Source of the DNA: Shewanella sp. KX20019
GTDB taxonomy: Bacteria; Pseudomonadota; Gammaproteobacteria; Enterobacterales; Shewanellaceae
Assembly (NCBI RefSeq): GCF_016757755.1
Contig: NZ_CP068437.1
Coordinates: forward strand, 2,170,001-2,234,000
Length of the DNA stretch: 64,000 nucleotides
Direction: 5' to 3'
The translations under genes were made by a program, and so were the position numbers. Of this stretch, positions 9,317 through 18,749 are shown piece after piece. The notes below the pieces were generated by a model, which was not told the origin of the DNA, made no database searches, and saw only the letters and a program-made list of their open reading frames with translations. The first letter of the stretch is position 1, and every line of letters begins with the position of its first letter.

Positions 9317-10246
9317 ATGCCTTCAGCAATAGTATCACTGCAAAATGCAGGTAAGCATTATAAAAATGTCCACGCCCTGCAAGCGATAAATTTACAACTT
9401 GAGGCGGGTGAGGTCCTAGGTTTATTCGGCCACAATGGTGCAGGTAAAACAACCATGATGAAGCTCATTCTGGGAGTGATGAGGGCCAGTCAGGGCAGTG
9501 TCGAGGTATTTGGTAGCGATCCCATGTCAAAACAGGCATTTGAGGGACGCAAGAAGATAGGCTATTTACCGGAGAATGTGAGTTTTTATGATCAACTGAC
9601 GGGTAAAGAGGTACTGACCTATTTCGGTCGCTTGAAGAGGGTACCGAAAGCCCAGATAGCTCAACTCCTTGAAAGGGTCGGTTTAACACATGCTATGGAT
9701 CGGCAGGTGAAAACTTATTCGAAGGGCATGCGCCAACGACTTGGTTTAGCTCAGGCATTTCTGGGTAGCCCTAAATTACTGCTATTGGATGAACCTACCG
9801 TAGGCTTAGATCCGATAGCGACGCAGGAGTTTTACCTCAGTGTCGATAAACTTAAAGAGGATGGCGCCAGTATTATCTTATGCTCACATGTATTGCCCGG
9901 TGTGGAGCAGCATATCGATAGGGCGATGATCTTATCCGGTGGAACGTCTTTAGCCATTGGCACTTTGGCACAATTAAGAGAGCAAGCTGGCTTGCCGGTT
10001 TCGATTCAAACTCAAGGACTCAATGGCGCCCTGCGTGAGGATCCCCGCTTTGACCATATGCTCGTTAGTCCCAATCAGTTACTGGTGCCAGAAAAGGAGA
10101 AGCTCAAGTTTATTAGGCTACTGGTTAATTATCAGGATATTAGTGATTTGCGCGTCGAACCCGCGGATCTCGAACAGGTATACCAACATTACTTGAGTTC
10201 GGCCTACGGGAAGCAAAAGAGAAAAATAGAGGAGGATAAACGATGA
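9317..10246 (+). CDS. nosF: NosF, ABC transporter ATPase for NosZ maturation
   Basis: The cytoplasmic ATPase that pairs with membrane protein NosY and periplasmic NosD. Walker A is GHNGAGKTT (about residue 38), the signature is YSKGMRQRLGLAQ (about 137) and Walker B is LLLLDEPTVGLDP (about 157), with a switch His in CSHVLPG. The C-terminal part after about 220 is variable, as in other NosF/CcmA-like ATPases. The end overlaps the nosY start by four bases (ATGA), so translation is coupled. Confidence 0.94.
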   Translation: MPSAIVSLQNAGKHYKNVHALQAINLQLEAGEVLGLFGHNGAGKTTMMKLILGVMRASQGSVEVFGSDPMSKQAFEGRKKIGYLPENVSFYDQLTGKEVLTYFGRLKRVPKAQIAQLLERVGLTHAMDRQVKTYSKGMRQRLGLAQAFLGSPKLLLLDEPTVGLDPIATQEFYLSVDKLKEDGASIILCSHVLPGVEQHIDRAMILSGGTSLAIGTLAQLREQAGLPVSIQTQGLNGALREDPRFDHMLVSPNQLLVPEKEKLKFIRLLVNYQDISDLRVEPADLEQVYQHYLSSAYGKQKRKIEEDKR

Positions 10247-11061
10247 ACCCAATTTTAGCGGTCGCTATTAAGGAGTTTCAAGACGGTTTGAGAAATCGCT
10301 GGTTTATCTCCATAACGGTGATTTTTGCGGTGTTATCTCTGGGGCTCAGTTATTATGGCTCAGTTGCCTCGGGACAGCTAGGCGTGGCTTCTCTGTCATC
10401 AACCATTGCCAGTTTATCCAGTCTCGCAGTGTTTATTATCCCGCTTATTGCCTTGCTGCTTGCCTATGACAGTTTTGTCGGAGAACAGGAGTCTGGCACC
10501 TTATTGTTGCTTTTGACCTATCCCATTAGCCATACCCAGCTATTACTAGGGAAATTTTGTGGACAAGGTTCAATCATTAGTCTGGCGACCTGTCTGGGCT
10601 TTGGCAGTGCAGCTGTGTTGCTATCGGTGCAATCGACAGCTGAATATGTGCTTCCAGCCTTTGGGTTATTCATTCTGACCGCCATCTTATTGGGCTTGTG
10701 CTTTATCGGTATTGCCTATGTCATCAGTCTATCTGTTACCGAGAAATCAAAGGCTGCAGGGCTTGCGCTTATGGTGTGGTTTTTCTTCGTGTTAGTTTTC
10801 GATCTGGCACTGTTAGCGACCTTGATCGGATTACAGGATGGGCTTACTCAGCAACACTTAGTGCAGATCATGATGTTTAATCCTGCGGACCTGTTTCGAT
10901 TGATTAATTTGGCCAGCCTTGATACCAGCGACGTTAATGGTGTGCTTGCCGTCGCCATAAATTCAAGTCAATCGCCGTTGATTTTAGTCTCTATGATGCT
11001 GGGATGGGTCTTGGGGCCGCTGGCTCTTGCAGCATTCGTCTTCAATAAAAAATCACTGTAA
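10243..11061 (+). CDS. nosY: NosY, ABC transporter permease for NosZ maturation
   Basis: An inner-membrane protein of 272 residues with about six hydrophobic segments (for example 20-42, 58-78, 105-128, 139-160, 172-193 and 245-266). The N-terminus AVAIKEFQDGLRNRWF is typical of NosY/ABC-2 permeases. It forms the membrane part of the NosDFY complex. It overlaps nosF at its start, and nosL follows after 29 bases. Confidence 0.93.
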   Translation: MNPILAVAIKEFQDGLRNRWFISITVIFAVLSLGLSYYGSVASGQLGVASLSSTIASLSSLAVFIIPLIALLLAYDSFVGEQESGTLLLLLTYPISHTQLLLGKFCGQGSIISLATCLGFGSAAVLLSVQSTAEYVLPAFGLFILTAILLGLCFIGIAYVISLSVTEKSKAAGLALMVWFFFVLVFDLALLATLIGLQDGLTQQHLVQIMMFNPADLFRLINLASLDTSDVNGVLAVAINSSQSPLILVSMMLGWVLGPLALAAFVFNKKSL

Positions 11062-11090
11062 ATATCAATATGTCTGGGAATAATTAAGTC

Positions 11091-11585
11091 ATGAAAAATA
11101 CTAAGCTATCAACTTTTCTCACTCTGTTACTGGTCGCTTTCGCACTGTTTGGATGTAAGGAGGCACCGCAAGAGTCTATGGTGCATCAGGCTGCCGCTAT
11201 CGAGTCTGGTGATGAGTGTCATCTGTGCGGAATGATTATCACCAATTTTCCTGGTCCCAAGGGAGAGTTGTATACTAAAACTTCTGATATGACGAAAAAG
11301 TTCTGTTCTACTCGGGATCTATTCAGTTTCATTCTGGATCCTGAATACCAGCATCAGGTAAAGGAGATCTATGTTCATGATATGAGTAAAACGCCCTGGA
11401 CAGAGCCTAAGGACAGCTACTTCATCGACGCCAGAAAGGCCTGGTATGTACTCGAATCGAGCAGAAGTGGTGCGATGGGAAAAACGTTGGCGAGTTTCGT
11501 TAACGAGTCGGATGCGCAAGCCTTTATGCTCGAATTCGGTGGCAAAATATACCAGTTCGATGAGATCACTATGGCAATGCTATAA
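11091..11585 (+). CDS. nosL: NosL, copper-binding lipoprotein chaperone
   Basis: A lipoprotein that delivers Cu(I) to apo-NosZ. The signal peptide ends in the lipobox ALFGC (Cys near residue 22). The copper-binding motif CHLCGM follows (about 43-48). Its length is 164 residues. It is the last gene of the cluster; no nosX/apbE-like gene follows, so FAD supply for NosR flavinylation must come from elsewhere. I see no strong terminator in the 187 bases before the convergent exporter gene. Confidence 0.93.
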   Translation: MKNTKLSTFLTLLLVAFALFGCKEAPQESMVHQAAAIESGDECHLCGMIITNFPGPKGELYTKTSDMTKKFCSTRDLFSFILDPEYQHQVKEIYVHDMSKTPWTEPKDSYFIDARKAWYVLESSRSGAMGKTLASFVNESDAQAFMLEFGGKIYQFDEITMAML

Positions 11586-11772
11586 CAGTCAATCATTCTA
11601 CCGCAGTGTGATTATACCCATTAAATTTCTACTGAATCCAACGTCTTCAGATAGGAAGGGTATATGCCTCAACGCTTGGCCTGTTGAGCCAACTGATGTT
11701 TAGCACTGTGTTTCTTGATTTATGGAGCCATTGGAAAGAGGTGTACTTTCTGGTGACCTCTTAATATTCGGT

Positions 11773-12423
11773 TCAGAAGAGCCCTGATATGATAATTAGA
11801 GCAACGCTGAAAAATAGCATTCCGGTGAGCAAGTTGATAACTGGTGCGGCCGTGCGGATCCTCTGTTGAATAGCAGGCTTTGATAGCACTAATGCAATCA
11901 ATACAAACCAGACTAATGATAAAACCAGTAAAGTGACAGCTGCCCAAACCTTTGTGATCAAGGTGACTTCTGGGGTTATCATTGCTGAAAACAGAGTAAT
12001 AAAGAACACCATCGCTTTTGGGTTTAGCAGGTTAGTGTATAAGCCTTGCGTAAATCCTTGCGATGGCGTCAATTGGTTAAATATTTGAGCCTTTTCCTTC
12101 TCTATGTGTCTAACTTTAAAGTTTTGTAGCGTACTGATGATGATATTTATCCCCATCCAGCCTAAATAACTGGCCCCTGCGAGCTGTACTATTAGGAATA
12201 AAATACCAGAGCTTTTAATCAGCAGGCTGACTCCGGTCAGGCTCAACAGAGTATGCAGCAATATTCCAATTGAAATCCCAATAGCGGAGGCGATGGCGGT
12301 CACTCTTCTCTCCTGACTGGCCATTTTGACTACAAGGGCAAAGTCTGGTCCAGGACTTGCTAGTGCAACGCTGTGAATGACGGCCAGTGACACAAGTAAG
12401 GTTAAATCCATTAAATTATCCAT
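11773..12423 (-). CDS. LysE/RhtB-family amino-acid exporter
   Basis: A 216-residue inner-membrane protein with about six hydrophobic segments and the family hallmark near the N-terminus, HSVALASPGPDFALV. Proteins of this family export amino acids such as homoserine, threonine or lysine; the substrate cannot be read from sequence. The ATG at 12423 is clear. It is convergent with nosL and divergent from nadE, and is apparently monocistronic. Confidence 0.85.
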   Translation of the reverse strand: MDNLMDLTLLVSLAVIHSVALASPGPDFALVVKMASQERRVTAIASAIGISIGILLHTLLSLTGVSLLIKSSGILFLIVQLAGASYLGWMGINIIISTLQNFKVRHIEKEKAQIFNQLTPSQGFTQGLYTNLLNPKAMVFFITLFSAMITPEVTLITKVWAAVTLLVLSLVWFVLIALVLSKPAIQQRIRTAAPVINLLTGMLFFSVALIIISGLF

Positions 12424-12714
12424 AAAGTTATTATTGTGGGTGTCATGCCGGTGGTACTTTCTAACAGACGTAAAAAATCGGAGTTCGCTAAATCCGACAA
12501 TATTGGCGAGCAGGCAAAGTTTGATCCAATGTTAAGCTGAAAATATTGTTCTCAAAATGAGTCTAACTTAGCTGTGATTGTGACAGCTAGTAAATTATTG
12601 CAAGCATATGCGCGATTATGACCGTTGAGGACAATATAGCCGTGTATTGTGATTGCAATTGAACCATAATGGTTGGGTTTTTAGTTAACAACTGATGCCA
12701 TTGGAGTTTATTAC

Positions 12715-13545
12715 GTGAAAGGACAGATTTTAAGGGAAATGAAAGTACTTAAAGCTATTGATCCTGCTTTTGAAGTACAAAGACGAGTCGCATTTATTAA
12801 AGCCAAGCTTAAGCAATCTAATACTCAATCATTGGTATTAGGCATTAGTGGCGGCGTAGACTCCTCTTTAGCTGGGCGTTTGTGCCAATTAGCTATTGAA
12901 GAACTGAATGCTGACACAGCTGTAACTCGTTATCAATTCATCGCCGTTCGTCTGCCTTACGATATACAAAAAGATGAAGATGAAGCTCAGTTAGCATGTC
13001 AATTTATTAATCCGTCTAAACAAGTTACAGTCAATGTTAAACAAGGCGTAGATGGTGTTCATGCTGAAACCATTAATGCGATTGAATCCGCCGGTATTTC
13101 GCTGCTAGATCCTGCTAAAGTTGATTTTGTAAAAGGCAATGTCAAAGCCCGTATGCGTATGGTTGCACAATATGAGATAGCAGGATTAGTGGCAGGGTTA
13201 GTGGTTGGAACCGATCACAGTGCAGAAAATATTACCGGCTTCTATACAAAGTGGGGTGACGGTGCCTGTGATTTAGCCCCATTATTTGGCCTGAATAAGC
13301 GCCAGGTAAGGCAAGTTGCTAAATTTTTAGGTGCTCCTGATATCTTGGTTTATAAGGCTCCAACGGCTGATCTTGAAGAGGGGCAGCCTCAATTAGAAGA
13401 CGAAATTGCCTTAGGACTGACATATGATCAGATAGATGACTTTCTTGAGGGGAGAGAGGTTGGCGAGTACGTCAATAATAAATTAACCGGAATTTACCGC
13501 GCTACGCAGCATAAGCGTGATGCCATTCCGACTATTTACGATTAA
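12715..13545 (+). CDS. nadE: NH3-dependent NAD+ synthetase
   Basis: Cytoplasmic enzyme making NAD+ from nicotinate adenine dinucleotide, ATP and ammonia. The PP-loop motif LGISGGVDSSLAG lies at about 44-56 and the TDHSAEN loop near 163. There is no N-terminal nitrilase domain, so this is the short ammonia-using type (276 residues). I use GTG 12715 because TTGGAG lies about nine bases upstream. An in-frame ATG at 12739 is an alternative but would shorten the conserved N-terminal helix. Confidence 0.95.
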   Translation: MKGQILREMKVLKAIDPAFEVQRRVAFIKAKLKQSNTQSLVLGISGGVDSSLAGRLCQLAIEELNADTAVTRYQFIAVRLPYDIQKDEDEAQLACQFINPSKQVTVNVKQGVDGVHAETINAIESAGISLLDPAKVDFVKGNVKARMRMVAQYEIAGLVAGLVVGTDHSAENITGFYTKWGDGACDLAPLFGLNKRQVRQVAKFLGAPDILVYKAPTADLEEGQPQLEDEIALGLTYDQIDDFLEGREVGEYVNNKLTGIYRATQHKRDAIPTIYD

Positions 13546-13557
13546 TGTTTAATCAAC

Positions 13558-13586
13558 CCAATAAAGCGCCAATAGCGCTTTATTGG
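13558..13586. terminator. Bidirectional terminator between nadE and the convergent gene
   Basis: A perfect 12-base stem (CCAATAAAGCGC with GCGCTTTATTGG) and a five-base loop. It sits between two genes that converge. It lacks a long T tract, so it may depend on the AT-rich base of the stem. Confidence 0.7.
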
Positions 13587-13601
13587 AGTCGCAAGATCCT
13601 A

Positions 13602-14108
13602 CTAATTAAGTAACTGTAATCCCAGCTCTTCTCTTAACTGGTTTATCTGTTGGTTAGGAAATTGCCGATAATCTAAATATGGACAAAGATAAATAGCTTG
13701 CTGTGGGTGTTTCAATAGCTTGTTACATTGGCTATTTATCGAGATAAACTCATTAATGTTTAACTGCAAACCCTGTGCACTCTCTTGTCCACATATAATG
13801 TGAACTTTTGAATTAGGCTGCAAAGATGAAGCTGCAAAGCCAATTGATTCTTTATGCTTTAATAATTGAATATCACGATACTGCCGCCAATCTTGGCCAT
13901 TAACCATTATTTTTGCCATGATAGTCAGGATCTTTCGCCAATGATTGCCATTTAATTCAATGAGCGACTGAGTTGCATCTATATCCCGATAGCCCCAATT
14001 CGTGGGCAACACCGGAGGGTTAGGGAGGTAAAAACAGTGACCAGCAAGTTCAGTTCCAATCATCATATTGCCTACTTGTTTCGCGTTAAAAACAGTGTAA
14101 GTTATCAT
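13602..14108 (-). CDS. Conserved hypothetical protein (possibly DUF6942-like)
   Basis: A soluble protein of up to 168 residues with no signal peptide or membrane segment. It contains a conserved-looking stretch around GNHWRKILTIMAKIM and ends with a Gln/Leu-rich helix. I have a weak memory of similar short proteins in Vibrio and Shewanella grouped as DUF6942 but cannot verify it, and the function is unknown. The first ATG (14108) has a poor ribosome-binding site; an internal start near 14066, preceded by AGTAGG, is plausible. The gene is divergent from the hydrolase gene. Confidence 0.6.
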   Translation of the reverse strand: MITYTVFNAKQVGNMMIGTELAGHCFYLPNPPVLPTNWGYRDIDATQSLIELNGNHWRKILTIMAKIMVNGQDWRQYRDIQLLKHKESIGFAASSLQPNSKVHIICGQESAQGLQLNINEFISINSQCNKLLKHPQQAIYLCPYLDYRQFPNQQINQLREELGLQLLN

Positions 14109-14175
14109 TATCTTGTCTGTATTCTATGTCGATTTATTTACCAATACCAACAACTTAAATACGTGAGTAAGTTTG

Positions 14176-15618
14176 ATGATGAAATCCATTATTATTGGTT
14201 CAACGAAGCATTTAGCTTTTGCCCTATTTTACTCTTCAATAGGCACCAGTATCGCCCTAATTGCGGCTGCCGTTTGGTATTTAAATTCACGACCCGCATT
14301 GGACCTATGGCATACCACCGAACTTGAGGCGCAATATCGGCAACAGCCGAGTGTTGTAAGCTTTAAAGACTATTTACGCTTAGAGGAGAAGCTGTTCGAA
14401 GAGGTTGAGCGCAAGGTCAGCAGTAAGACAACTTCAGATTCTCTGTCTGTGGTGAATCGTTACGTGCCAGGCAGTTATTCCGATCCTAACAAATGGCCGC
14501 AAAATTGGAATAGAAGTTTCGAATGGAAAAATGAACATGCAGAATACGGCGTTTTATTGCTGCATGGGATGTCTGATTCACCTTATGCGATGCAGTACTT
14601 TGCCAAACATTATAGAGCGTCGGCTCATGTACTAGCCCTTAGATTACCAGGCCATGGCACGTTGCCCTCAGGGCTCACCGATATAAAATGGCAAGACATG
14701 GCAGCAGCAGTTTCGATTGCTGTACAACATATGCAGCAGGTTATGCAGGATAAACCACTCTATGTGGTGGGCTTTTCAACTGGTGCTGCACTGGCACTTA
14801 ATCATGAGCTTGAGAAGCTAATGCTAGGAGATACAGGTGACTTCTCAGGCTTAGTGTTTGTCTCTCCAGCAATAGGGTTACCGCCCGTCGCCGCAGGAGC
14901 AAAGTGGCAGGCACGGCTTGGCCATTTTTTAGGACTAGATAAGCTGAGCTGGAACAGTATTCAAACCGAATACGATCCTTTTAAATACAGTTCATTTGCT
15001 GTAAATGCAGGTGATGTTGTTTATCAGCTTGCTAGTCGAAACGTTGAGTTACTAAATCAACTGGATAGTCGGTCATTAGCTCAATTAGCGCCAATGTTAA
15101 CGTTCCAATCTTTGACCGATGACACTGTAGATTCAATGGCAGTACTTCGTGATTTATATCTACAACTGCCTGTTAATAACCATGAATTAGTGATGTTCGA
15201 TATTAATCGCACTCAAGTCAATTTAAGCCTAATGCCAACAGACCCCTTGTTACCCTATGTTGATTTAGTTGACGCGATGAAATTCGATTTTGACTTTACG
15301 TTAATTGAAAACACAGGTGAGGTAAGGGGGGAAGTACAGGCAAGAAATCTTACCAATGGAACAGATATTGAAGCTATTGCGCAGCATTGGCCTAAACAGG
15401 TTTATTCATTGTCTCATGTTGCCTTGCCATTTCCTGAAGCCGATCAACTCTATGGTCCTCATAAAGTACACAATGGCAATAGAGTTCAGATAGGAGCCGG
15501 TGCTTCCAAGGGAGAGCGAGGCGTGCTTAGCGTTTCCCCAAGTGAAGTTCTTCGACAAAAGTGGAATCCATTTTTTGGTTATATGTTGAAGAAAATGGAT
15601 AGCGTTATCATTGATTAA
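14176..15618 (+). CDS. Membrane-anchored alpha/beta hydrolase (lipase/esterase-like)
   Basis: A protein of 480 residues with an N-terminal membrane anchor (about 12-33). The hydrolase core starts near 118 with the oxyanion-hole motif LLLHGMSDSPY. The nucleophile elbow is GFSTG (about 196-200), followed by a helix rich in Ala and Leu. This resembles lysophospholipase/carboxylesterase folds; the acid and His of the triad are probably in the C-terminal third (for example SLSHVALPFPEADQLYG). The substrate is unknown. Three start codons occur in a row (TTG 14173, ATG 14176, ATG 14179) with only a weak GAGTAAG ahead, so the start is uncertain by a codon or two. The 3' end overlaps the convergent cyclase gene by 11 bases. 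Confidence 0.8.
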   Translation: MMKSIIIGSTKHLAFALFYSSIGTSIALIAAAVWYLNSRPALDLWHTTELEAQYRQQPSVVSFKDYLRLEEKLFEEVERKVSSKTTSDSLSVVNRYVPGSYSDPNKWPQNWNRSFEWKNEHAEYGVLLLHGMSDSPYAMQYFAKHYRASAHVLALRLPGHGTLPSGLTDIKWQDMAAAVSIAVQHMQQVMQDKPLYVVGFSTGAALALNHELEKLMLGDTGDFSGLVFVSPAIGLPPVAAGAKWQARLGHFLGLDKLSWNSIQTEYDPFKYSSFAVNAGDVVYQLASRNVELLNQLDSRSLAQLAPMLTFQSLTDDTVDSMAVLRDLYLQLPVNNHELVMFDINRTQVNLSLMPTDPLLPYVDLVDAMKFDFDFTLIENTGEVRGEVQARNLTNGTDIEAIAQHWPKQVYSLSHVALPFPEADQLYGPHKVHNGNRVQIGAGASKGERGVLSVSPSEVLRQKWNPFFGYMLKKMDSVIID

Positions 15619-17797
15619 AATCATTTTTGGCGCAGCTATCTAACAAGGTGGTAAACACTAATTTGTTTCGGCCACCATGCTTAGCGCTGTACAAGTTGAT
15701 ATCAGCTTGCTTTATCCAGTCTTCAAGCGCATCACTGTAAGTACCATTAGCGATAACGGCTCCAATACTTGTAGTGACATTGAAATGGGTTGTTTTATCC
15801 GTGCTTTCAATGACGGTGTTGGCGAGTCTTTGTTTGAAATTCTCAAGGTGAGATTCTATTTTTAATGCGTTACACAGAGGCATAATGATGAGGAACTCTT
15901 CACCTCCGTAACGCACGATAATATCTCCATCTCTTTTAAAATCATCTTTTAGCAGTTTAGCTACTGTCTTAAGTGTTGCATCGCCACTTAAATGCCCATA
16001 AGTATCATTAATGTGCTTAAACCTGTCGAGATCTAAAATGGCAATCGCAATGACTTCATCTGTTCTTTGGCAGCTTTCTTGGATGGCTGAAAACTTATCT
16101 TCAGCATAGCGACGGTTATAAAGCCCTGTGAGTGAGTCTTTTTCAGCAAGTGTCTTTAATTGTTCATTCGCTTGCTCTAATTCAAATGTTCTTAAGGCTA
16201 CTTTTTCCTCTAACTCTAATTGGTAGCCTATGAGCTGCTTTTTACTTTGATTAAGACGCTTATAGAGAGAGTAAATCTCTTTTGGTGAACCGTCATCGAT
16301 ACCGTAGTTATGATTGATATTTCCATTTGAGTTACTGAATTTGTTGGCTATTTCTTCTAAAGGCCGCGTTAATCTGGCACTGATAACCCGCGTTATAAGG
16401 AAGGTAATTAACATAGAGATAATCAGTATGGCAAAGGTTGCGATATACATGTTTTCGACTAATAACACTAAAGGTCTAAAAGGGTTTAGCACGTACAGTT
16501 TCCATCTGTTATCAAGCTTGAAGGATGAAAATACATATTCAGGCGCCATGCTCTCCTGATCAAGAATGTTTAGCATCGGCAACGGAGTAGTATAATCAGT
16601 ACTATTTTGTGAATAGCTAAATTCAGACAGTGGAGCGATACTCAGTTCTGGTGAAGCAAAAATAACCCTATTCTTGCTGTCAACCAGTACGATAGATTGA
16701 TTCTTAAATGTTTTATTAGTTTTGTCTATCTCTTTGAACTTACTCAGATCAAGCGAACCTTCAATAATTCCGATAGGACGGTATGCATTGTCAGCAGCAT
16801 AAATAGGTGCGCTTATCGCAACAATAGGGTCGTTACCAAAGCCCCGACCTAAAAAGACCGGCGATATGAAATTTCGCTGGTTTACAAAAGCTTCAATAAA
16901 GTAATCCCTGTCAATAATGCTGAGTTCAGCCTCATTATTCGTGCGCCCTCTTAATCGTGAAACTGGACTGGCTCCTTTGATATCACCTTGTTTGTTGGCT
17001 ATCAGCATAGTGATGAACCCTGGGTACATCTGATGCAACTTAGAAAGCGATAGTTGCTGCTGAGGTAAGCTCGCTTCTCTTAAACTTAAGCTACTTGCAG
17101 CATTGTTTAAGGCTTGAACATGAGTATCGATATAAGCCTGAGCCAATGTTCCTAGCTGCTGTGCCGATTCTTTTATATTTTCGCTCAATAAGGCTTGGTA
17201 GCGATTAATAAACTGATTATTAAACAGCAGTGCAGCTAAAAGCAGAGCTAAGGAAATGACTAGAGTAAATGCGTAGGTTAGCTGCGCACTAAAAGTACGT
17301 CGCTGCTTGCTCTTTGATTTCGGTTGATAATTCCAAAATGAGGGGGTTAAGATTACCAGTAATGAAGCTATGCCAGCATAAAAAACTCCATTAATGCCTT
17401 GCTTAGCGATAATGAACGGCAGGTGGCTACTGGGTAAATTGGTATTGAGTATTGCATACAGATAAAACAGTGGCATCCCAATGGTGAACCAAAAAACAAT
17501 ACTTGCGTAGAGTGAGTAAATGTTTTTTCGCATGGCTAAACCTAAGAATAATGCTTCTATCGGAAACAGCAAATAAACATGCAAACTATCCCATGCGATA
17601 AATAACCCTGACACAGTAATCATCGCCGTATAAAGCGCATACCATGGGCCGAATAAGATGGCACAGATCACGTAACTAGCGTTGCCAAGAATAAGTTGTA
17701 TGTTGGCAAATAAAGGAGATGGATAGAGGTTAATAATTAGGCCTGCGAGTCCCAATATTGATGCGATGAGGAGTTTCTTATGTTTGATACTATCCAA
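15608..17797 (-). CDS. Membrane diguanylate cyclase with Cache-like sensor and HAMP
   Basis: Makes the second messenger cyclic di-GMP. The 729 residues hold, in order: about six membrane helices (1-160, similar to 5TMR/MASE-type sensors), another helix near 175-195, an extracytoplasmic Cache-like domain (about 200-450), a helix and HAMP-like linker (about 455-520), a short coiled coil, and a GGDEF domain (about 565-715). The active site is GGEEF. It is preceded at exactly five residues by an RxxD inhibitory site (RDGD), so product feedback is expected. The start is a TTG with AAAGG upstream; there is no nearby ATG. No EAL domain is present. Confidence 0.9.
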   Translation of the reverse strand: MDSIKHKKLLIASILGLAGLIINLYPSPLFANIQLILGNASYVICAILFGPWYALYTAMITVSGLFIAWDSLHVYLLFPIEALFLGLAMRKNIYSLYASIVFWFTIGMPLFYLYAILNTNLPSSHLPFIIAKQGINGVFYAGIASLLVILTPSFWNYQPKSKSKQRRTFSAQLTYAFTLVISLALLLAALLFNNQFINRYQALLSENIKESAQQLGTLAQAYIDTHVQALNNAASSLSLREASLPQQQLSLSKLHQMYPGFITMLIANKQGDIKGASPVSRLRGRTNNEAELSIIDRDYFIEAFVNQRNFISPVFLGRGFGNDPIVAISAPIYAADNAYRPIGIIEGSLDLSKFKEIDKTNKTFKNQSIVLVDSKNRVIFASPELSIAPLSEFSYSQNSTDYTTPLPMLNILDQESMAPEYVFSSFKLDNRWKLYVLNPFRPLVLLVENMYIATFAILIISMLITFLITRVISARLTRPLEEIANKFSNSNGNINHNYGIDDGSPKEIYSLYKRLNQSKKQLIGYQLELEEKVALRTFELEQANEQLKTLAEKDSLTGLYNRRYAEDKFSAIQESCQRTDEVIAIAILDLDRFKHINDTYGHLSGDATLKTVAKLLKDDFKRDGDIIVRYGGEEFLIIMPLCNALKIESHLENFKQRLANTVIESTDKTTHFNVTTSIGAVIANGTYSDALEDWIKQADINLYSAKHGGRNKLVFTTLLDSCAKNDFNQ

Positions 17798-18251
17798 AAT
17801 CGTAACCTTTGCTTTAACTAAACGAGTGCTGCAAGCTCGTTACTTTATGATTAGAACTGACATTTACAATCTATTAACTTTTTTCATGGATAGCAACTGT
17901 TAAGAGAGCACTTGAGATGATTTCGATGCGTTTGCTGCTCGTTCAAATACGACCTTTTAAAAATGACGATAATTTAATTGTTACTTGGTTCGCTTTTGCG
18001 CTGTCTATTGCTGAATCCCTGTATATAAGATCTAGTTCACATCATCGATATATTGTCATTCATCCATTCAGCATTTATTCATGAATAAGGTGTTTTTTAA
18101 GACTCAGTTAATGTTAATTCTTATGATATCAATATAGTTTTAGTCTTTATTTTTCAATGGGCTTTAGCTGGTGGGATTTTTAAAAATGTGTCTTAAATCG
18201 ATTGTAATAAACAGATTTTAAGTGCAACAACTCCGTGATTAAGGAACCGTT
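17798..18251. other. Intergenic region between the cyclase and the small cytochrome
   Basis: About 450 AT-rich bases with no gene. It should hold the divergent promoters of the diguanylate cyclase (leftward) and of the cytochrome gene (rightward). I could not pick out a convincing -35/-10 pair or a clear CRP or FNR palindrome. Confidence 0.4.
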
Positions 18252-18476
18252 ATGAAATACTTATCGATGTTTGCAGTGCTGGCTTTTTCTGCTTCAGCTA
18301 TGGCTGTAGATTGTACTGATTGTCATGAAACAATTGATATCACTGCTCACACTGAAATGGAAGCGACAATCAATACTTGTAATGATTGTCATGATATGGC
18401 TAGTGCGCATGAGTTAGATACTGAGATCCACACTGTTGATTTAACAATTAAAGAGTGTGCTGATTGTCACGACTAA
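18252..18476 (+). CDS. Small periplasmic triheme c-type cytochrome
   Basis: A 74-residue exported protein. A signal peptide of about 18 residues (ending SASAMA) leaves a mature chain of only 56 residues with three heme-attachment motifs: CTDCH, CNDCH and CADCH. The last one ends one residue before the stop. Exactly three other histidines exist (in TAHT, SAHE and EIHT), enough to give every heme bis-His ligation. The chain is acidic and repetitive (TAHTEMEATI, SAHELDTEIH). ATG 18252 follows AAGGAACC. A role as a periplasmic electron shuttle is inferred. It is transcribed alone and ends in a strong terminator. Confidence 0.88.
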   Translation: MKYLSMFAVLAFSASAMAVDCTDCHETIDITAHTEMEATINTCNDCHDMASAHELDTEIHTVDLTIKECADCHD

Positions 18477-18500
18477 TGAGTACTTGTTGAGCACGCAATA

Positions 18501-18529
18501 AAAAAGCCAGCTGATAAGCTGGCTTTTTA
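18501..18529. terminator. Bidirectional terminator between the cytochrome gene and tRNA-Pro
   Basis: Stem AAAAAGCCAGC with GCTGGCTTTTT (11 pairs) and a seven-base loop. The A and T flanks let it work on both strands, ending the cytochrome message from the left and the tRNA transcript from the right. Confidence 0.85.
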
Positions 18530-18537
18530 TTGGAATT

Positions 18538-18614
18538 TGGTCGGGATAACAGGATTTGAACCTGTGATCTCTTGTCCCCCAGACAAGCGCCCTACCGAAC
18601 TAGGCCATATCCCG
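18538..18614 (-). tRNA. tRNA-Pro (anticodon GGG)
   Basis: The minus strand folds as a full cloverleaf of 77 bases including an encoded CCA. The acceptor pairs CGGGATA with TATCCCG. The anticodon stem CTTGT/ACAAG encloses the loop CTGGGGG, giving anticodon GGG. The T arm is ACAGG-TTCAAAT-CCTGT. It reads CCC and CCU proline codons. Confidence 0.96.
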
Positions 18615-18749
18615 AATTACTCTACAGAAGCCGTTATAAACGAGGGGGAGTTCTGAAGAGCAAGCACTGTATCAAGTCATAATTGTGAGTGCAAGCGCTT
18701 CAGCTGAGTCATTGTTTTGTTTGGCTAGTTTATGCTCTCTTTACGTTTC

